A stretch of 26,985 nucleotides of DNA from a virus. Numbering within the stretch: the first letter of the stretch is position 1; every line of letters begins with the position of its first letter. Position numbers and translations under genes: made by a program. The notes under the pieces were generated by a model. That model was not told where the DNA came from, did no database searches, and worked only from the letters and a program-made list of their open reading frames with translations. The stretch is taken from positions 1 to 26,985 of the IMG/VR virus record IMGVR_UViG_3300005663_000093. The stretch is one strand, 5' to 3'. Positions 7,846 to 15,325 of the stretch are shown in pieces.

Positions 7846-8160
7846 ATGAACACTGTTGATGAATTATTTAAAGGTTTATCTGTTGTAGAGATTGAACAAT
7901 TTAAGACTAGTAGGTTTTGGTTGTTGATTGAGGGAAATATAAAGGAACGACTTGAACAGGTAAGGACGCTGTTGGAGGTAGGAGAGATTAATTATAAAGA
8001 GGGGGATAATGTTGTGACACGTCCTGCAACCCTTTATGAGTTAAAGGGTATGCAGGGTCAGTGTAAGGAATTAAGATGGTTGTTAATGCTTCCTGTAATA
8101 TTTAAGGAACAAAAAATACAGGAAACTTTATTAAAAGAACAGAAGGAGGCTAGATCGTGA
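7846..8160 (+). CDS. Small helical protein between portal and scaffold
   Basis: This 104-residue protein is mainly alpha-helical with a basic/acidic pattern: ERLEQVRTLLEVG (about 36-48) and a C-terminal helix rich in Lys, Glu and Gln. TAGGAGGG precedes the ATG at 7846. An ATG at 7841 begins an immediate two-codon frame and is rejected. Its stop codon overlaps the GTG start of the next gene (GTGA). Small helical genes here in other podophages often encode unassigned head-assembly factors; no function is claimed. Confidence 0.6.
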   Translation: MNTVDELFKGLSVVEIEQFKTSRFWLLIEGNIKERLEQVRTLLEVGEINYKEGDNVVTRPATLYELKGMQGQCKELRWLLMLPVIFKEQKIQETLLKEQKEARS

Positions 8161-9128
8161 ATGAGGAAAAAAAGAAAGAAGAGAAGAAAGTAGAGGAGAA
8201 GGAGGAAGAAGTATTGTCTCCCCTTGAAAAGATACAACAGGCTGTAGATGCAAAGAAGAAAAAGGAAGCTGGTAGTATTACTGGTTTACTGGATCTCCCT
8301 GCTAAGGAGGAGATAGAAGAGGAAAAGAAAGAGGAAGAAAAGAAAGAGGAAAAGAAAGAGGAAGAAGAAAAAGAAGAGGAGAAGAAGGAGGAAACTGAGG
8401 AAGAGGAGAAGGAAGAAAAGGAAGAAGAGGAAGTTGAGGATAAACTAGTAGCGGAGATAGCTAGGGTAAGTGCATTAGCGGCTGGTCATGAGACGGAGAT
8501 ACAGGGCGGACCTAAGGAGGAGAAGGAGGAAGAAAAGAAAGAGGAAAAGAAGGGTGATCCCCCTGCTTTCCTCGCACCTGTTGAAGTAAAGGATATTGTA
8601 TATATAGAAAAGGATACAATGGGAGAAACCTTTGATGAGAAGGATGTTACTTCCATGAACAAGGTGTTGAATAAAGTAGTAACTGAAGCTAATAGACGAG
8701 GGCGGACACAGGCATTTCAGGACGTGTTGAAGATTGTCCCTCAAATTATAGATCAGAGGGTTAAAGGACATTTAGCAGCTATGGAGTTCTGGAGAAAGAA
8801 TCCAGGGCTTGAAAAGTTATCAATCAAGCATCCAGGATTGAAGGACTTCGTGGCTATAAAAACGAACGAGATACAGACAAAGAATCCCAAATTTACACTT
8901 GGGCAAGTTTATAATCAAGTAGACCAGGAGGTGCAAGCAATACTAGGAGACAGAATAAAAGAGACCAAAGAGGAACAGGCAGACTCTGAGGAAAAAAAGA
9001 AGGTAGTAAGGATTCCTCGGAAACCAGGTGCCTCTCGAACGATACCTATTAAAACAGAAAAGAAAACGAAACAGTCAAGTCAACAGGATCAAATGAGTGA
9101 CTTGTCTAGGTATAGACGTGGCGAATAA
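8157..9128 (+). CDS. Acidic Glu/Lys-rich scaffolding-like protein
   Basis: A 323-residue protein between portal and capsid, the usual scaffold position. Residues 2-140 are extreme low-complexity Glu/Lys runs with short hydrophobic islands (LSPLEKIQQAVDA, ITGLLDLPA). Residues about 150-260 are more ordered and helical. The C terminus is basic (RKPGASRTIPIKTEKKTK), as expected for a scaffold's capsid-binding helix/tail. The start is GTG at 8157, seven bases after AAGGAGG, overlapping the upstream stop; an ATG at 8161 is out of frame. Function is inferred from position and composition: scaffolds guide prohead assembly and leave before maturation. Phage proteases may be separate or absent; none is evident here. 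Confidence 0.65.
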   Translation: MNEEKKKEEKKVEEKEEEVLSPLEKIQQAVDAKKKKEAGSITGLLDLPAKEEIEEEKKEEEKKEEKKEEEEKEEEKKEETEEEEKEEKEEEEVEDKLVAEIARVSALAAGHETEIQGGPKEEKEEEKKEEKKGDPPAFLAPVEVKDIVYIEKDTMGETFDEKDVTSMNKVLNKVVTEANRRGRTQAFQDVLKIVPQIIDQRVKGHLAAMEFWRKNPGLEKLSIKHPGLKDFVAIKTNEIQTKNPKFTLGQVYNQVDQEVQAILGDRIKETKEEQADSEEKKKVVRIPRKPGASRTIPIKTEKKTKQSSQQDQMSDLSRYRRGE

Positions 9129-9145
9129 CCTATTAGGAGTAAATA

Positions 9146-9502
9146 ATGGATAAAAGAAATCAGCAAGCTTATGCCAAAGCAGCTGAGGAGAATAAAACCA
9201 GTACGAAGATTATTCGGAATACTGGATCTAATGGAGATGATTATTATATCAAGCCCTATGAAAATGTAGTGGTTGTTTATAATAGTGCTTCATGGACGCA
9301 GGATTTATTTCTCCCGAGAGTTGCCGAGGCAAAGGGAATGATACTGCATATAGTTGTTCCAGATTACGGTGGTGGAGGTACTATTTATGATAATGGTGAT
9401 ACCCTCGCCGATTGGTCAGACCTAAATATGAATGCAGATAATGAATATGCAACTCTTCGCTGCACAGGTCGGCAGTGGATAGTGCTTAAATCAGACATGT
9501 AG
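9146..9502 (+). CDS. Small beta-rich capsid-associated protein candidate
   Basis: This 118-residue protein has a helical start (QQAYAKAAEENK) and a compact beta domain: NVVVVYNSASWTQDLFLPRVAEAKGMILHIV (about 41-71), then GGGGTIYDNGD and RQWIVLKSD. LPxxAEAKGxxxxI followed by W-I-V-L is reminiscent of short beta-domain repeats found in phage decoration and head-fibre proteins. It sits between scaffold and a beta-helix protein, upstream of capsid. A decoration or fibre-base role is inferred from this placement. Confidence 0.5.
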   Translation: MDKRNQQAYAKAAEENKTSTKIIRNTGSNGDDYYIKPYENVVVVYNSASWTQDLFLPRVAEAKGMILHIVVPDYGGGGTIYDNGDTLADWSDLNMNADNEYATLRCTGRQWIVLKSDM

Positions 9503-9513
9503 GGGGGTGGATT

Positions 9514-10428
9514 ATGAGTATTCAAGGTGATTTTATTCAAATGGGAATTATCCCAGATCTGGATGGAAGTATAAGAATTGCTGGAAATCTATATGCACGT
9601 AATGTTCCTGGAATAGTCTCAGGTTATTCTAGTGAAATTTGGTATGTAGATAGTGATATATTAACCAGTGGTAATGGAAAAAGCTGGGCGAGATCTTTTA
9701 AAACTGTTACTGAATCCCTAGCTGCTGCAGGAGCTCATGATATTATCCTTATTCAAAAAGGAATATATGATGAAGGTGCTGTGCTTAATATAACACAGGA
9801 AGGGTTAAGATTAATTGGTATGAACACTACTAATTATATGTTTGGAACTACTTCCTTGAAAGCCAGTGCAGCTGATCATATCATTTTTACTATTAATGCG
9901 AATGAAGTTGAGATTGCTAATCTTTCTTTTATTCAAAATAATGCTAATAAATGTATTGATGTTGCAACTACTGTAAATACCTATAAGACACATATACGTA
10001 ACTGCCATTTTGGTAGTGGTGCTGCTACATATGGTGTTGATGGAGGTGCAGGTGTATATGACTCTGTTGATGTTATTATAGAGAACTGTTCTTTTACGAT
10101 AGGTGGTGGATTGGTTGGAGCTAGACTGAATGGAACTCGGTGTGCTATTATAAACTCCTTCTTCCAGATTGGAACTGCAAGTACAGGTTATGTTCATACG
10201 CCTACTACTGGTAACAGACCCTATGGGAGAGTTCTTGGCTGTAAATTTCATACTGTTGATGTAACTAATGGTATTGGAATTACAGTTACCGGAACCCCAA
10301 CTGTAGGATTTTTTACTGTTGATGATTGTCACTTTATCTATTTTGCAGATGATAATCATGCTGTTAGTAAAAGAACTGGATACTGCGGTTTGAATTGGCG
10401 TGATGCAGCTGTATTACCTGTAACATAA
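9514..10428 (+). CDS. Right-handed beta-helix protein next to the capsid gene
   Basis: The 304-residue protein shows a pectate-lyase-like beta-helix signature: a WYVDSD...GNGKSWARSFKTVTESLAAAG entry (about 43-77), KGIYDEG (89-95), LRLIGMN (105-111), then repeated rungs with hydrophobic ladders and Asn/Cys stacks such as VEIANLSFIQNN, THIRNCHFGSG, VIIENCSFTIGG, CAIINSFFQIG and FTVDDCHFIYF. Such proteins often bind or cleave polysaccharide in phage tailspikes. No catalytic residues can be assigned by eye. Its location between scaffold and major capsid, with no tail genes nearby, suggests a head fibre or decoration rather than a conventional tailspike. Confidence 0.7.
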   Translation: MSIQGDFIQMGIIPDLDGSIRIAGNLYARNVPGIVSGYSSEIWYVDSDILTSGNGKSWARSFKTVTESLAAAGAHDIILIQKGIYDEGAVLNITQEGLRLIGMNTTNYMFGTTSLKASAADHIIFTINANEVEIANLSFIQNNANKCIDVATTVNTYKTHIRNCHFGSGAATYGVDGGAGVYDSVDVIIENCSFTIGGGLVGARLNGTRCAIINSFFQIGTASTGYVHTPTTGNRPYGRVLGCKFHTVDVTNGIGITVTGTPTVGFFTVDDCHFIYFADDNHAVSKRTGYCGLNWRDAAVLPVT

Positions 10429-10438
10429 GGAGGTATGT

Positions 10439-10570
10439 ATGAAAGACTCCATTGGAGTAGAAGTGTGTCCCTTTTGTAGAGGACCTTTACCTTGTCCCCA
10501 CTGTAAACCTCCTTCAGCTTATAAGGAGCCTAAGAAGGATAAGGTAGTAGTTAAGTTAAAAAAGAAATAG
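10439..10570 (+). CDS. 43-residue double CPxC zinc-ribbon-like protein
   Basis: A short gene starts with ATG 10439, with AAGGAGG just upstream. An earlier ATG (10435) opens a 14-codon frame only. The protein carries CPFC and CPHC separated by five residues (positions 10-13 and 19-22), then a Lys-rich tail (KKDKVVVKLKKK). The Cys pairs make one tetrahedral zinc site likely. It lies between the beta-helix gene and the major capsid gene. Function is unknown; nucleic-acid binding is a possibility from the basic tail. Confidence 0.55.
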   Translation: MKDSIGVEVCPFCRGPLPCPHCKPPSAYKEPKKDKVVVKLKKK

Positions 10571-10589
10571 AGATTAAGTGGATGGCTTG

Positions 10590-10620
10590 TCTCCTATTTT
10601 ATTAATTTGAAATAAGGAGA
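10590..10620 (+). promoter_or_regulatory. Hairpin overlapping the capsid gene ribosome binding site
   Basis: TCTCCT (10590-10595) pairs with AGGAGA (10615-10620); with a bulged A, ATTTT further pairs with GAAAT (10596-10600 with 10609-10613). The right arm contains the AAGGAG that serves the ATG at 10627. The structure would hide the ribosome binding site unless opened by translation or RNA cleavage. Seen in sequence; regulation is inferred. Confidence 0.4.
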
Positions 10621-10626
10621 ATTAAA

Positions 10627-11949
10627 ATGGCGTTTTTAGGAATGAGAGGAACTGGAGATTGGGTGACTGATCAGGTTCCTGAAAGTTGGGAAGAGTTTAT
10701 CATGAGGGAATATCCTAATGGCAGCGCTCCCCTATATGCAATGCAATCTATGTTCAGGGAGGAGAATGTGGATAGTGTTGACTATCACTGGTGGACGAAG
10801 ACTCTACCTACGAAGGCAGGGGATATTACTAATGTATATATTGATTCTGGTCTTGCTACCCCATATGTGTATGCGAGCCACCAGAGTACCTATGGTATTG
10901 CAACTGCAATCGTGTATGTTAAATTGGCAGCAGCCTTGGTTGTTGAGTTTAAGGATACTCATCTTGTCCTCCTACGTGATAGTGACCAGTTGTTGGTCGA
11001 TGTGAGAGGGGAAGTTAAAGATGTAGTTGTTGATGGAGCCAATAGCTACATAGCAGTTAAGTTGATTGAGGATGATGATAATCATGGCACCTCGTCAAGT
11101 TATAACCTTGCCACTGTGGATAGGGTGTTGATATATAGTAGTGCAGTTCCTCAGGGTTCTGTGCCCCCAGCTGCTGTTGCATACGACCCGACTAAGTATG
11201 ATGGGTTGGTTCAGGAGTTCAGGGACGTGTTAGACTTAACGGATATTGCACGAGCTACTCATCTTCGGACTGGGGATGCGTATGACGAGGCGAAGTTAGA
11301 GTTACTCGATACCCATAGTCAGGATATTGAGAACACTGCATTCTGGGGTAAGGCGTATGATACCTCAGGAGATAATGGTAAACGGTTGACTATGACCGGT
11401 GGTATATTTAACTTTGTAGCGGATAATGCTCCTGCAAATGTTCTTGATTATTTAACTGATACCGGCTCGGATTATGCTGGCAAGACCTGGCTGCAAGCTG
11501 GTAAGAAATGGTTGAATACCTACTTCATGCAGTTGGGTAGATATGGAGAGAATGAAGTTATCTGTTTTACAGGTGATGCAGCCCTGCTGGGAATTAATGA
11601 TCTTGCGGAAGCTTATGGCGATATTCAGTTGAAGGTCAGTCAACAGGATTATGGAATTAAAGTCACTACATGGATAATTCCTGGCTTGACAGTTCACTTT
11701 AAAACTCATCCTTTGTTCAGTCATGAGACCACGAACCAGAATACTATGGTTCTGTTGCATCCAAAGAATGTGAAGTTCAGTCCCCTCGTTGGGGGTGGCT
11801 TGAATCTACGAACTTCATTTGAAACGGATATGCAGATTCCAGGTCAACATTCAAAGGTTGATGGGTTCTACACTGTGGGTGGTTGGAAGTTTTATTTCCC
11901 CAACCAGTTCATGGTGATGAGGAACGTTGGGAAGGATAATACGGCTTAG
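10627..11949 (+). CDS. Major capsid protein, SU10-like HK97-fold type
   Basis: The 440-residue protein has a conserved N-terminal region GDWVTDQVPESWEEFI and HWWTKTLPTKAGDITNVYID (about 8-80), followed by a beta-rich body and an Ala/Gly-rich ending (KFYFPNQFMVMRNVG). The WTKTLPTKAG-type segment is characteristic of the SU10-like/DUF5309 class of major capsid proteins, an HK97-fold variant of certain podoviruses. The gene has a strong ribosome binding site and is followed by a hairpin terminator, as expected for the most abundant virion protein. Assignment to that class is recognition by eye. Confidence 0.85.
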   Translation: MAFLGMRGTGDWVTDQVPESWEEFIMREYPNGSAPLYAMQSMFREENVDSVDYHWWTKTLPTKAGDITNVYIDSGLATPYVYASHQSTYGIATAIVYVKLAAALVVEFKDTHLVLLRDSDQLLVDVRGEVKDVVVDGANSYIAVKLIEDDDNHGTSSSYNLATVDRVLIYSSAVPQGSVPPAAVAYDPTKYDGLVQEFRDVLDLTDIARATHLRTGDAYDEAKLELLDTHSQDIENTAFWGKAYDTSGDNGKRLTMTGGIFNFVADNAPANVLDYLTDTGSDYAGKTWLQAGKKWLNTYFMQLGRYGENEVICFTGDAALLGINDLAEAYGDIQLKVSQQDYGIKVTTWIIPGLTVHFKTHPLFSHETTNQNTMVLLHPKNVKFSPLVGGGLNLRTSFETDMQIPGQHSKVDGFYTVGGWKFYFPNQFMVMRNVGKDNTA

Positions 11950-11972
11950 TCCTTTCCAAGAGTAGTATTGTT

Positions 11973-11995
11973 GGGGAGCCACTACAGCTCCCCTT
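11973..11995 (+). terminator. Hairpin terminator after major capsid gene
   Basis: GGGGAGC and GCTCCCC form a perfect seven-base stem around loop CACTACA, 24 bases after the capsid stop, followed by TT. The U-run is short, so termination may be partial. It closes the capsid gene and leaves the dyad repeat at 11998 immediately downstream. Confidence 0.65.
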
Positions 11996-11997
11996 CA

Positions 11998-12027
11998 CTA
12001 CGTTCAACGGTTGAACATAGGGATATT
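11998..12027 (+). promoter_or_regulatory. Dyad repeat copy 2 (possible phage promoter or operator)
   Basis: CTACGTTCAAC and GTTGAACATAG form a dyad with a one-base centre and one mismatch, followed by GGATATT. It begins five bases after a terminator stem and immediately precedes the adaptor gene at 12032. This is the expected arrangement for a terminator followed by a new promoter; alternatives are an operator or an RNA processing hairpin. Confidence 0.5.
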
Positions 12028-12031
12028 CATT

Positions 12032-12781
12032 ATGAATTTATTAGAAATTAGAACAAAGTGGATAGATACAAGTGGTCGGAGGGATCTGATTGCTGACACT
12101 AGCCCCACTGACTACGATGACAACGGAGCTAACTTTTTCATCCAGGCTGGGCAACGATTGCTGGACACTATCCTCCCAAACCCGAAGTCGGAGGGTAGTT
12201 ATATAAAGGATTTAACTGTCAATGACTACAAGGTGATGATAAAGTATTTGAGGGCAGTGAAGAAGGTGTGGATTAAAGGGACAGGCTTGGCTAGGTATCA
12301 ACTGATTAGGAAAACATATTCCTGGTTGCAGGAGGAGTATGGGGATAGTATAGCCTCATCTACGGCTGGACAACCACGTTATTATGCTCCCATCTTATCC
12401 AATTTATCCCCAGAACAAAAGGCTTTGACAAGTGGTAATTACACTGATGAGTTTACAAGGGACTTCGAGGATATAACATTTGGGGATGATAGGTATAGTA
12501 AGAATGGAATAACCTTCCGACCGAAAACAGATGCTACACACACAATAACTATTACTGGAGACTTCTTTTCTAATATGTTAGTGGATGCTGACATATCCTA
12601 TCATAGTGAAATATATCCAGAGTTGTTAATACTAGCAACTAACTTTGCCCTGGAGGCGTTCTATAAAAATACGCAGGGAATGAATGATTGGAAGAATGCT
12701 ATGAATATTTATTTAAGGGGGATAGATCATGATATGGTGAAGGAGGAAATGGAGTTTGCAGGGAATCAAATGAGAGGATAA
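12032..12781 (+). CDS. Head-tail adaptor-like protein
   Basis: Starting at the ATG 12032 gives 249 residues; an in-frame TTG at 12011 lies inside the dyad repeat and is rejected. The N terminus (MNLLEIRTKWIDTSGRRDL) and the helical body with FFIQAGQRLLDTILP resemble phage adaptor proteins that sit beneath portal. A central beta stretch (FEDITFGDDRYSKNGITFRPK...ITITGDFFS) and a helical C terminus (ILATNFALEAFYKNTQGM) follow. It is directly downstream of capsid and before the nozzle-like gene, where adaptor genes occur in SU10-like phages. The assignment is moderate. Confidence 0.6.
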   Translation: MNLLEIRTKWIDTSGRRDLIADTSPTDYDDNGANFFIQAGQRLLDTILPNPKSEGSYIKDLTVNDYKVMIKYLRAVKKVWIKGTGLARYQLIRKTYSWLQEEYGDSIASSTAGQPRYYAPILSNLSPEQKALTSGNYTDEFTRDFEDITFGDDRYSKNGITFRPKTDATHTITITGDFFSNMLVDADISYHSEIYPELLILATNFALEAFYKNTQGMNDWKNAMNIYLRGIDHDMVKEEMEFAGNQMRG

Positions 12782-12785
12782 TGAT

Positions 12786-12998
12786 ATGGCTATTACTATT
12801 CTAAACAAATTTGCACTTGGTAGTTTCATATACTTGAAAACAGATGCTGAGCAGTTGAAAAGACAGGTGACAGCTGTCAAAATTTATACTGATGGTAGTT
12901 ACCAGTATGAGGTGATTAGTGGAATTATCTATAGCTATCATTTCGAGTGTGAAATGTCTAAAACTAGAGAAATTGTTGAGGAGACAATAGGAGAATGA
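12786..12998 (+). CDS. Small protein, unknown function
   Basis: The 70-residue product has a beta-rich N-terminal half (GSFIYLKTDAEQLKRQVTAV) and a helical, acidic C terminus. AGAGGA precedes the ATG; an earlier overlapping ATG at 12782 gives only seven codons and is rejected. It lies in a row of short genes between adaptor and nozzle genes. I do not recognise a family. Confidence 0.5.
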   Translation: MAITILNKFALGSFIYLKTDAEQLKRQVTAVKIYTDGSYQYEVISGIIYSYHFECEMSKTREIVEETIGE

Positions 12999-12999
12999 A

Positions 13000-13188
13000 A
13001 TGACAAAAACTATCAGAACAGTAGAGATAAAGAAAGCTGCTGAGGAAATGTATGGTAAGCAGATGCTTGAGCAGAAGCAGTTACTTAGTTCGCTTGGAGA
13101 GGAAGTTGGTAGGTTGCGAGGGAGGGTTGAGAAGCTTGAAGGATTGCAAACTTTAGCTAAACCTAACTTAAAAGGAATAGAGGTATAA
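13000..13188 (+). CDS. Small coiled-coil protein
   Basis: This 62-residue protein is almost entirely helical: a basic start (KTIRTVEIKKAAEEMYGK) and a heptad-like stretch with Leu/Val/Ile spacing (SLGEEVGRLRGRVEKLEGLQTL). TAGGAG precedes the ATG; another ATG at 12995 terminates at once. Coiled-coil mini-proteins in this part of podophage genomes may aid tail or internal-protein assembly. The function is not known. Confidence 0.5.
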   Translation: MTKTIRTVEIKKAAEEMYGKQMLEQKQLLSSLGEEVGRLRGRVEKLEGLQTLAKPNLKGIEV

Positions 13189-13189
13189 C

Positions 13190-13282
13190 ATGCCAGTTGT
13201 AATAAGAAAAGGTAAAAAGGTTCACCTTCCCTATGGTAAGAAAGGGAAGAAGAAAATAGTGGTGAGGAAGAAAAAGAAATGA
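13190..13282 (+). CDS. 30-residue very basic peptide
   Basis: A short gene beginning MPVVIRKGKKVHLPYGKKGK, nearly half Lys or Arg, with a four-base ATGA overlap with the next gene. GAGGTA occurs just before its ATG. Tiny basic M-P-x-x-x-x-G-K-K-x-x-x-P-Y-x-K peptides are seen in other podophages near tail and internal-protein genes; this is recognition of a pattern, not a family assignment. DNA or RNA contact is plausible from charge. Confidence 0.5.
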   Translation: MPVVIRKGKKVHLPYGKKGKKKIVVRKKKK

Positions 13283-14925
13283 GAGAATTCTCGGATACAA
13301 TATCCAAGCCCTTCGAGGCTGGGTTAAGAAGGTATCATAAGACTAGGAGAGGGGAGCAACAACTCTTTGAGTTGATTAATCTTAAGTCTACTCAATTTGG
13401 GCTCGTTCCCTATGAACCAGTGGTGAATCCATTCTCGGAGGAGATATTGGGTGGTGGCCTGTTAGACTTGGACTTCCCCTTTCCTCAGTTATTTGTTGGG
13501 AAGAAGTATACGTTGTTGGCAAGTAGGAATAAAATATACTTCGTTGACCCCAATGACTGGAGTGCCATATATGAGTTAACATTATACGATGCAGAAAATG
13601 TTGATAATGAGAAGTCTATAACCGAGGGGGGACATTGGGAGTTTATTGATTTCTGGGACTTCTGGATACTAACAAATGGTAAGTGTTCCGTCTTCGGCTG
13701 TGGGAAGGATAGGATGCTGGGTGATACATTTAAGGTATATGTCCATGATGGAGTGCCTGTATCCTGCGGATGCGATCATAAGGGGAGAGTGATATTCGGA
13801 GGCTTTGATCCAACACAATTTTGGGATAGTACTTGGGAAACCTTATGGGATTCTTGGTATGCTGTTAATCAGGATACGGGTATTAGTCAAACAACACAGG
13901 AGGGAGCGGATACAGTAAAGATGCCAGTGGGGAATAACTTTGTATGGTGGAGTAGTATAGGAGGAGGGGATGCCCTTTTCCTATTCTTCCCTCAAATAGT
14001 GGGGCAGACGGGATTTATAACTAGTTCCTATGGAGCATCAAAGCCTATTATAATGGACATACTGAAGAAGAATGAACAGGGTTTTGTTCCTATGCCCTTT
14101 CAAGGTATGGTTAGGGCGAGTCGGCCATTAGGGGATTATATAATAAATTATAGTGATGGCGGTGTAAATGCTATGAAGCCGACAGCTGGGCCAGCTCCAA
14201 CTATGGAACAGATTGATCTTGGACTTGGTGGGATTAGTAATAGGGGAGCAATAGCAGGAGATGATAACAGTCATGTCTATATTGATAATTCAGGCATGAT
14301 GATTATGATCTCTTCAAATTTGGAAGTTACTCCTTTGGGGTATAGGGAATTCTTCTACCCATTGCTGGGGACGGATATAATAATATCACATAGTAGTAAT
14401 CCACAAAATAACTCCCGCTTTGGGGAGTATTATATATCAAATGGTGATCAGGGATTCTATCTAGGTGAGGGTGGATTGAATGAGCATAAACAAATTGTAA
14501 CATCTACAAAGTATTTCCAGGGGAATACAATAGGCTTCTGCAACGAGATGGTGGATATAGCAGATGTGTTTGGCTATATAGGTATTGATGTTCTTGATGG
14601 AGGAATGGTAGGGTTGAAGACATTGGAATGGGTGAGGATTACAGGGACAGAGACTATGTGGGATCCTACTGTTGATGCCTCCTCCTTAAGTGTTGCAGTG
14701 GACTATAGGTATAGGATTGGAACAGATACATCTTGGAAGAGGACGAGTTATAAAAAAGTTAATAGGGAGGGGATAGTATACTTCCCCATAGCTGCCCTTG
14801 ATTTTAGGATTATGATAAGGGTAAGTGAATATGATAAACTGGATATAGATTATATCGAGTATGGAATTAAAATTGGAGACAAAAGGTTCCAACGGAGTGT
14901 TCCAATTAGCAGAATTAACGCCTGA
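13279..14925 (+). CDS. Tail nozzle / tubular-like beta-propeller protein candidate
   Basis: The 548-residue protein is beta-rich throughout with repeated hydrophobic-aromatic strands and Trp clusters (for example FDPTQFWDSTWETLWDSWY, about 176-194) and a Cys-rich stretch (CSVFGCGKDRM, VSCGCDHKGRV, about 137-170). Its size, composition and position after adaptor and before internal virion proteins match podoviral nozzle proteins (tubular B or P22 gp10-like), which form the tail channel as a beta-propeller. The C-terminal segment ends DYIEYGIKIGDKRFQ before RSVPISRINA. Its last 65 bases overlap the next gene. Fold is inferred, not seen directly. Confidence 0.6.
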   Translation: MREFSDTISKPFEAGLRRYHKTRRGEQQLFELINLKSTQFGLVPYEPVVNPFSEEILGGGLLDLDFPFPQLFVGKKYTLLASRNKIYFVDPNDWSAIYELTLYDAENVDNEKSITEGGHWEFIDFWDFWILTNGKCSVFGCGKDRMLGDTFKVYVHDGVPVSCGCDHKGRVIFGGFDPTQFWDSTWETLWDSWYAVNQDTGISQTTQEGADTVKMPVGNNFVWWSSIGGGDALFLFFPQIVGQTGFITSSYGASKPIIMDILKKNEQGFVPMPFQGMVRASRPLGDYIINYSDGGVNAMKPTAGPAPTMEQIDLGLGGISNRGAIAGDDNSHVYIDNSGMMIMISSNLEVTPLGYREFFYPLLGTDIIISHSSNPQNNSRFGEYYISNGDQGFYLGEGGLNEHKQIVTSTKYFQGNTIGFCNEMVDIADVFGYIGIDVLDGGMVGLKTLEWVRITGTETMWDPTVDASSLSVAVDYRYRIGTDTSWKRTSYKKVNREGIVYFPIAALDFRIMIRVSEYDKLDIDYIEYGIKIGDKRFQRSVPISRINA

Positions 14926-15325
14926 GCAAGTGTTGGAGGATTGGAGTGCTATTTCTGAAGGGATAGCTTTATCCCTCCCTCCTACTAATACCAATGGAGA
15001 GTTGGAGGAAATCCTACCCCTATTAACAGGAGGAGCTATGAAGTGTTGGCTCTTTTCAGAGGGAGAGGATATCTGGGTTTTACTCACCCTCATGCCTGTT
15101 GTGGATCAGGGAAGTAAAGTTCCAAACTTGTTGATATATTCAGTATATGCTTATAAGCCAGTTAGTTTGCAAAAGTGGACAATGATTATAGGGGAGATAA
15201 AAAAGTATGCGAAGGTGAAGGGATACCATAGTCTAATAGCCTTTTCAGATGTGGAGAGGATTATACAAATGACAGGTGTATTGGGTTGGGACACTAGTTT
15301 TAGAGTTTTAAAATTGGAGGTATAA
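14861..15325 (+). CDS. GNAT-like small protein overlapping nozzle gene
   Basis: This 154-residue protein resembles a GNAT N-acetyltransferase fold: LTPEQVLEDWSAISEGI helices, strands (WLFSEGEDIWVLLTLMPVV; LLIYSVYAY) and the end YAKVKGYHSLIAFSD followed by a short hydrophobic GW...FRVLKLEV. A proper acetyl-CoA P-loop (R/QxxGxG/A) is not evident, so it may be noncatalytic. GNAT-like proteins occur in podophage genomes before the internal-virion genes. The start at 14861 overlaps the upstream gene by 65 bases with a weak ribosome binding site; a later GTG or TTG could be used. Confidence 0.55.
   Translation: MELKLETKGSNGVFQLAELTPEQVLEDWSAISEGIALSLPPTNTNGELEEILPLLTGGAMKCWLFSEGEDIWVLLTLMPVVDQGSKVPNLLIYSVYAYKPVSLQKWTMIIGEIKKYAKVKGYHSLIAFSDVERIIQMTGVLGWDTSFRVLKLEV

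Noticed and set aside
8475-8771. A minus-strand 98-codon frame across the scaffold-like gene
   Set aside because: It is a mirror of the Glu/Lys purine tract, has a Leu/Phe-run composition and no ribosome binding site or gene neighbour on that strand.
12011-12031. A TTG seven codons upstream of the adaptor start
   Set aside because: It lies inside the dyad repeat and lacks a ribosome binding site; ATG 12032 is better.
13190-13282. Treating the 30-codon basic peptide as noise
   Set aside because: Rejected as noise: it has a ribosome binding site, ATGA coupling and a recognisable M-P...K-K pattern, so it is kept as a gene.
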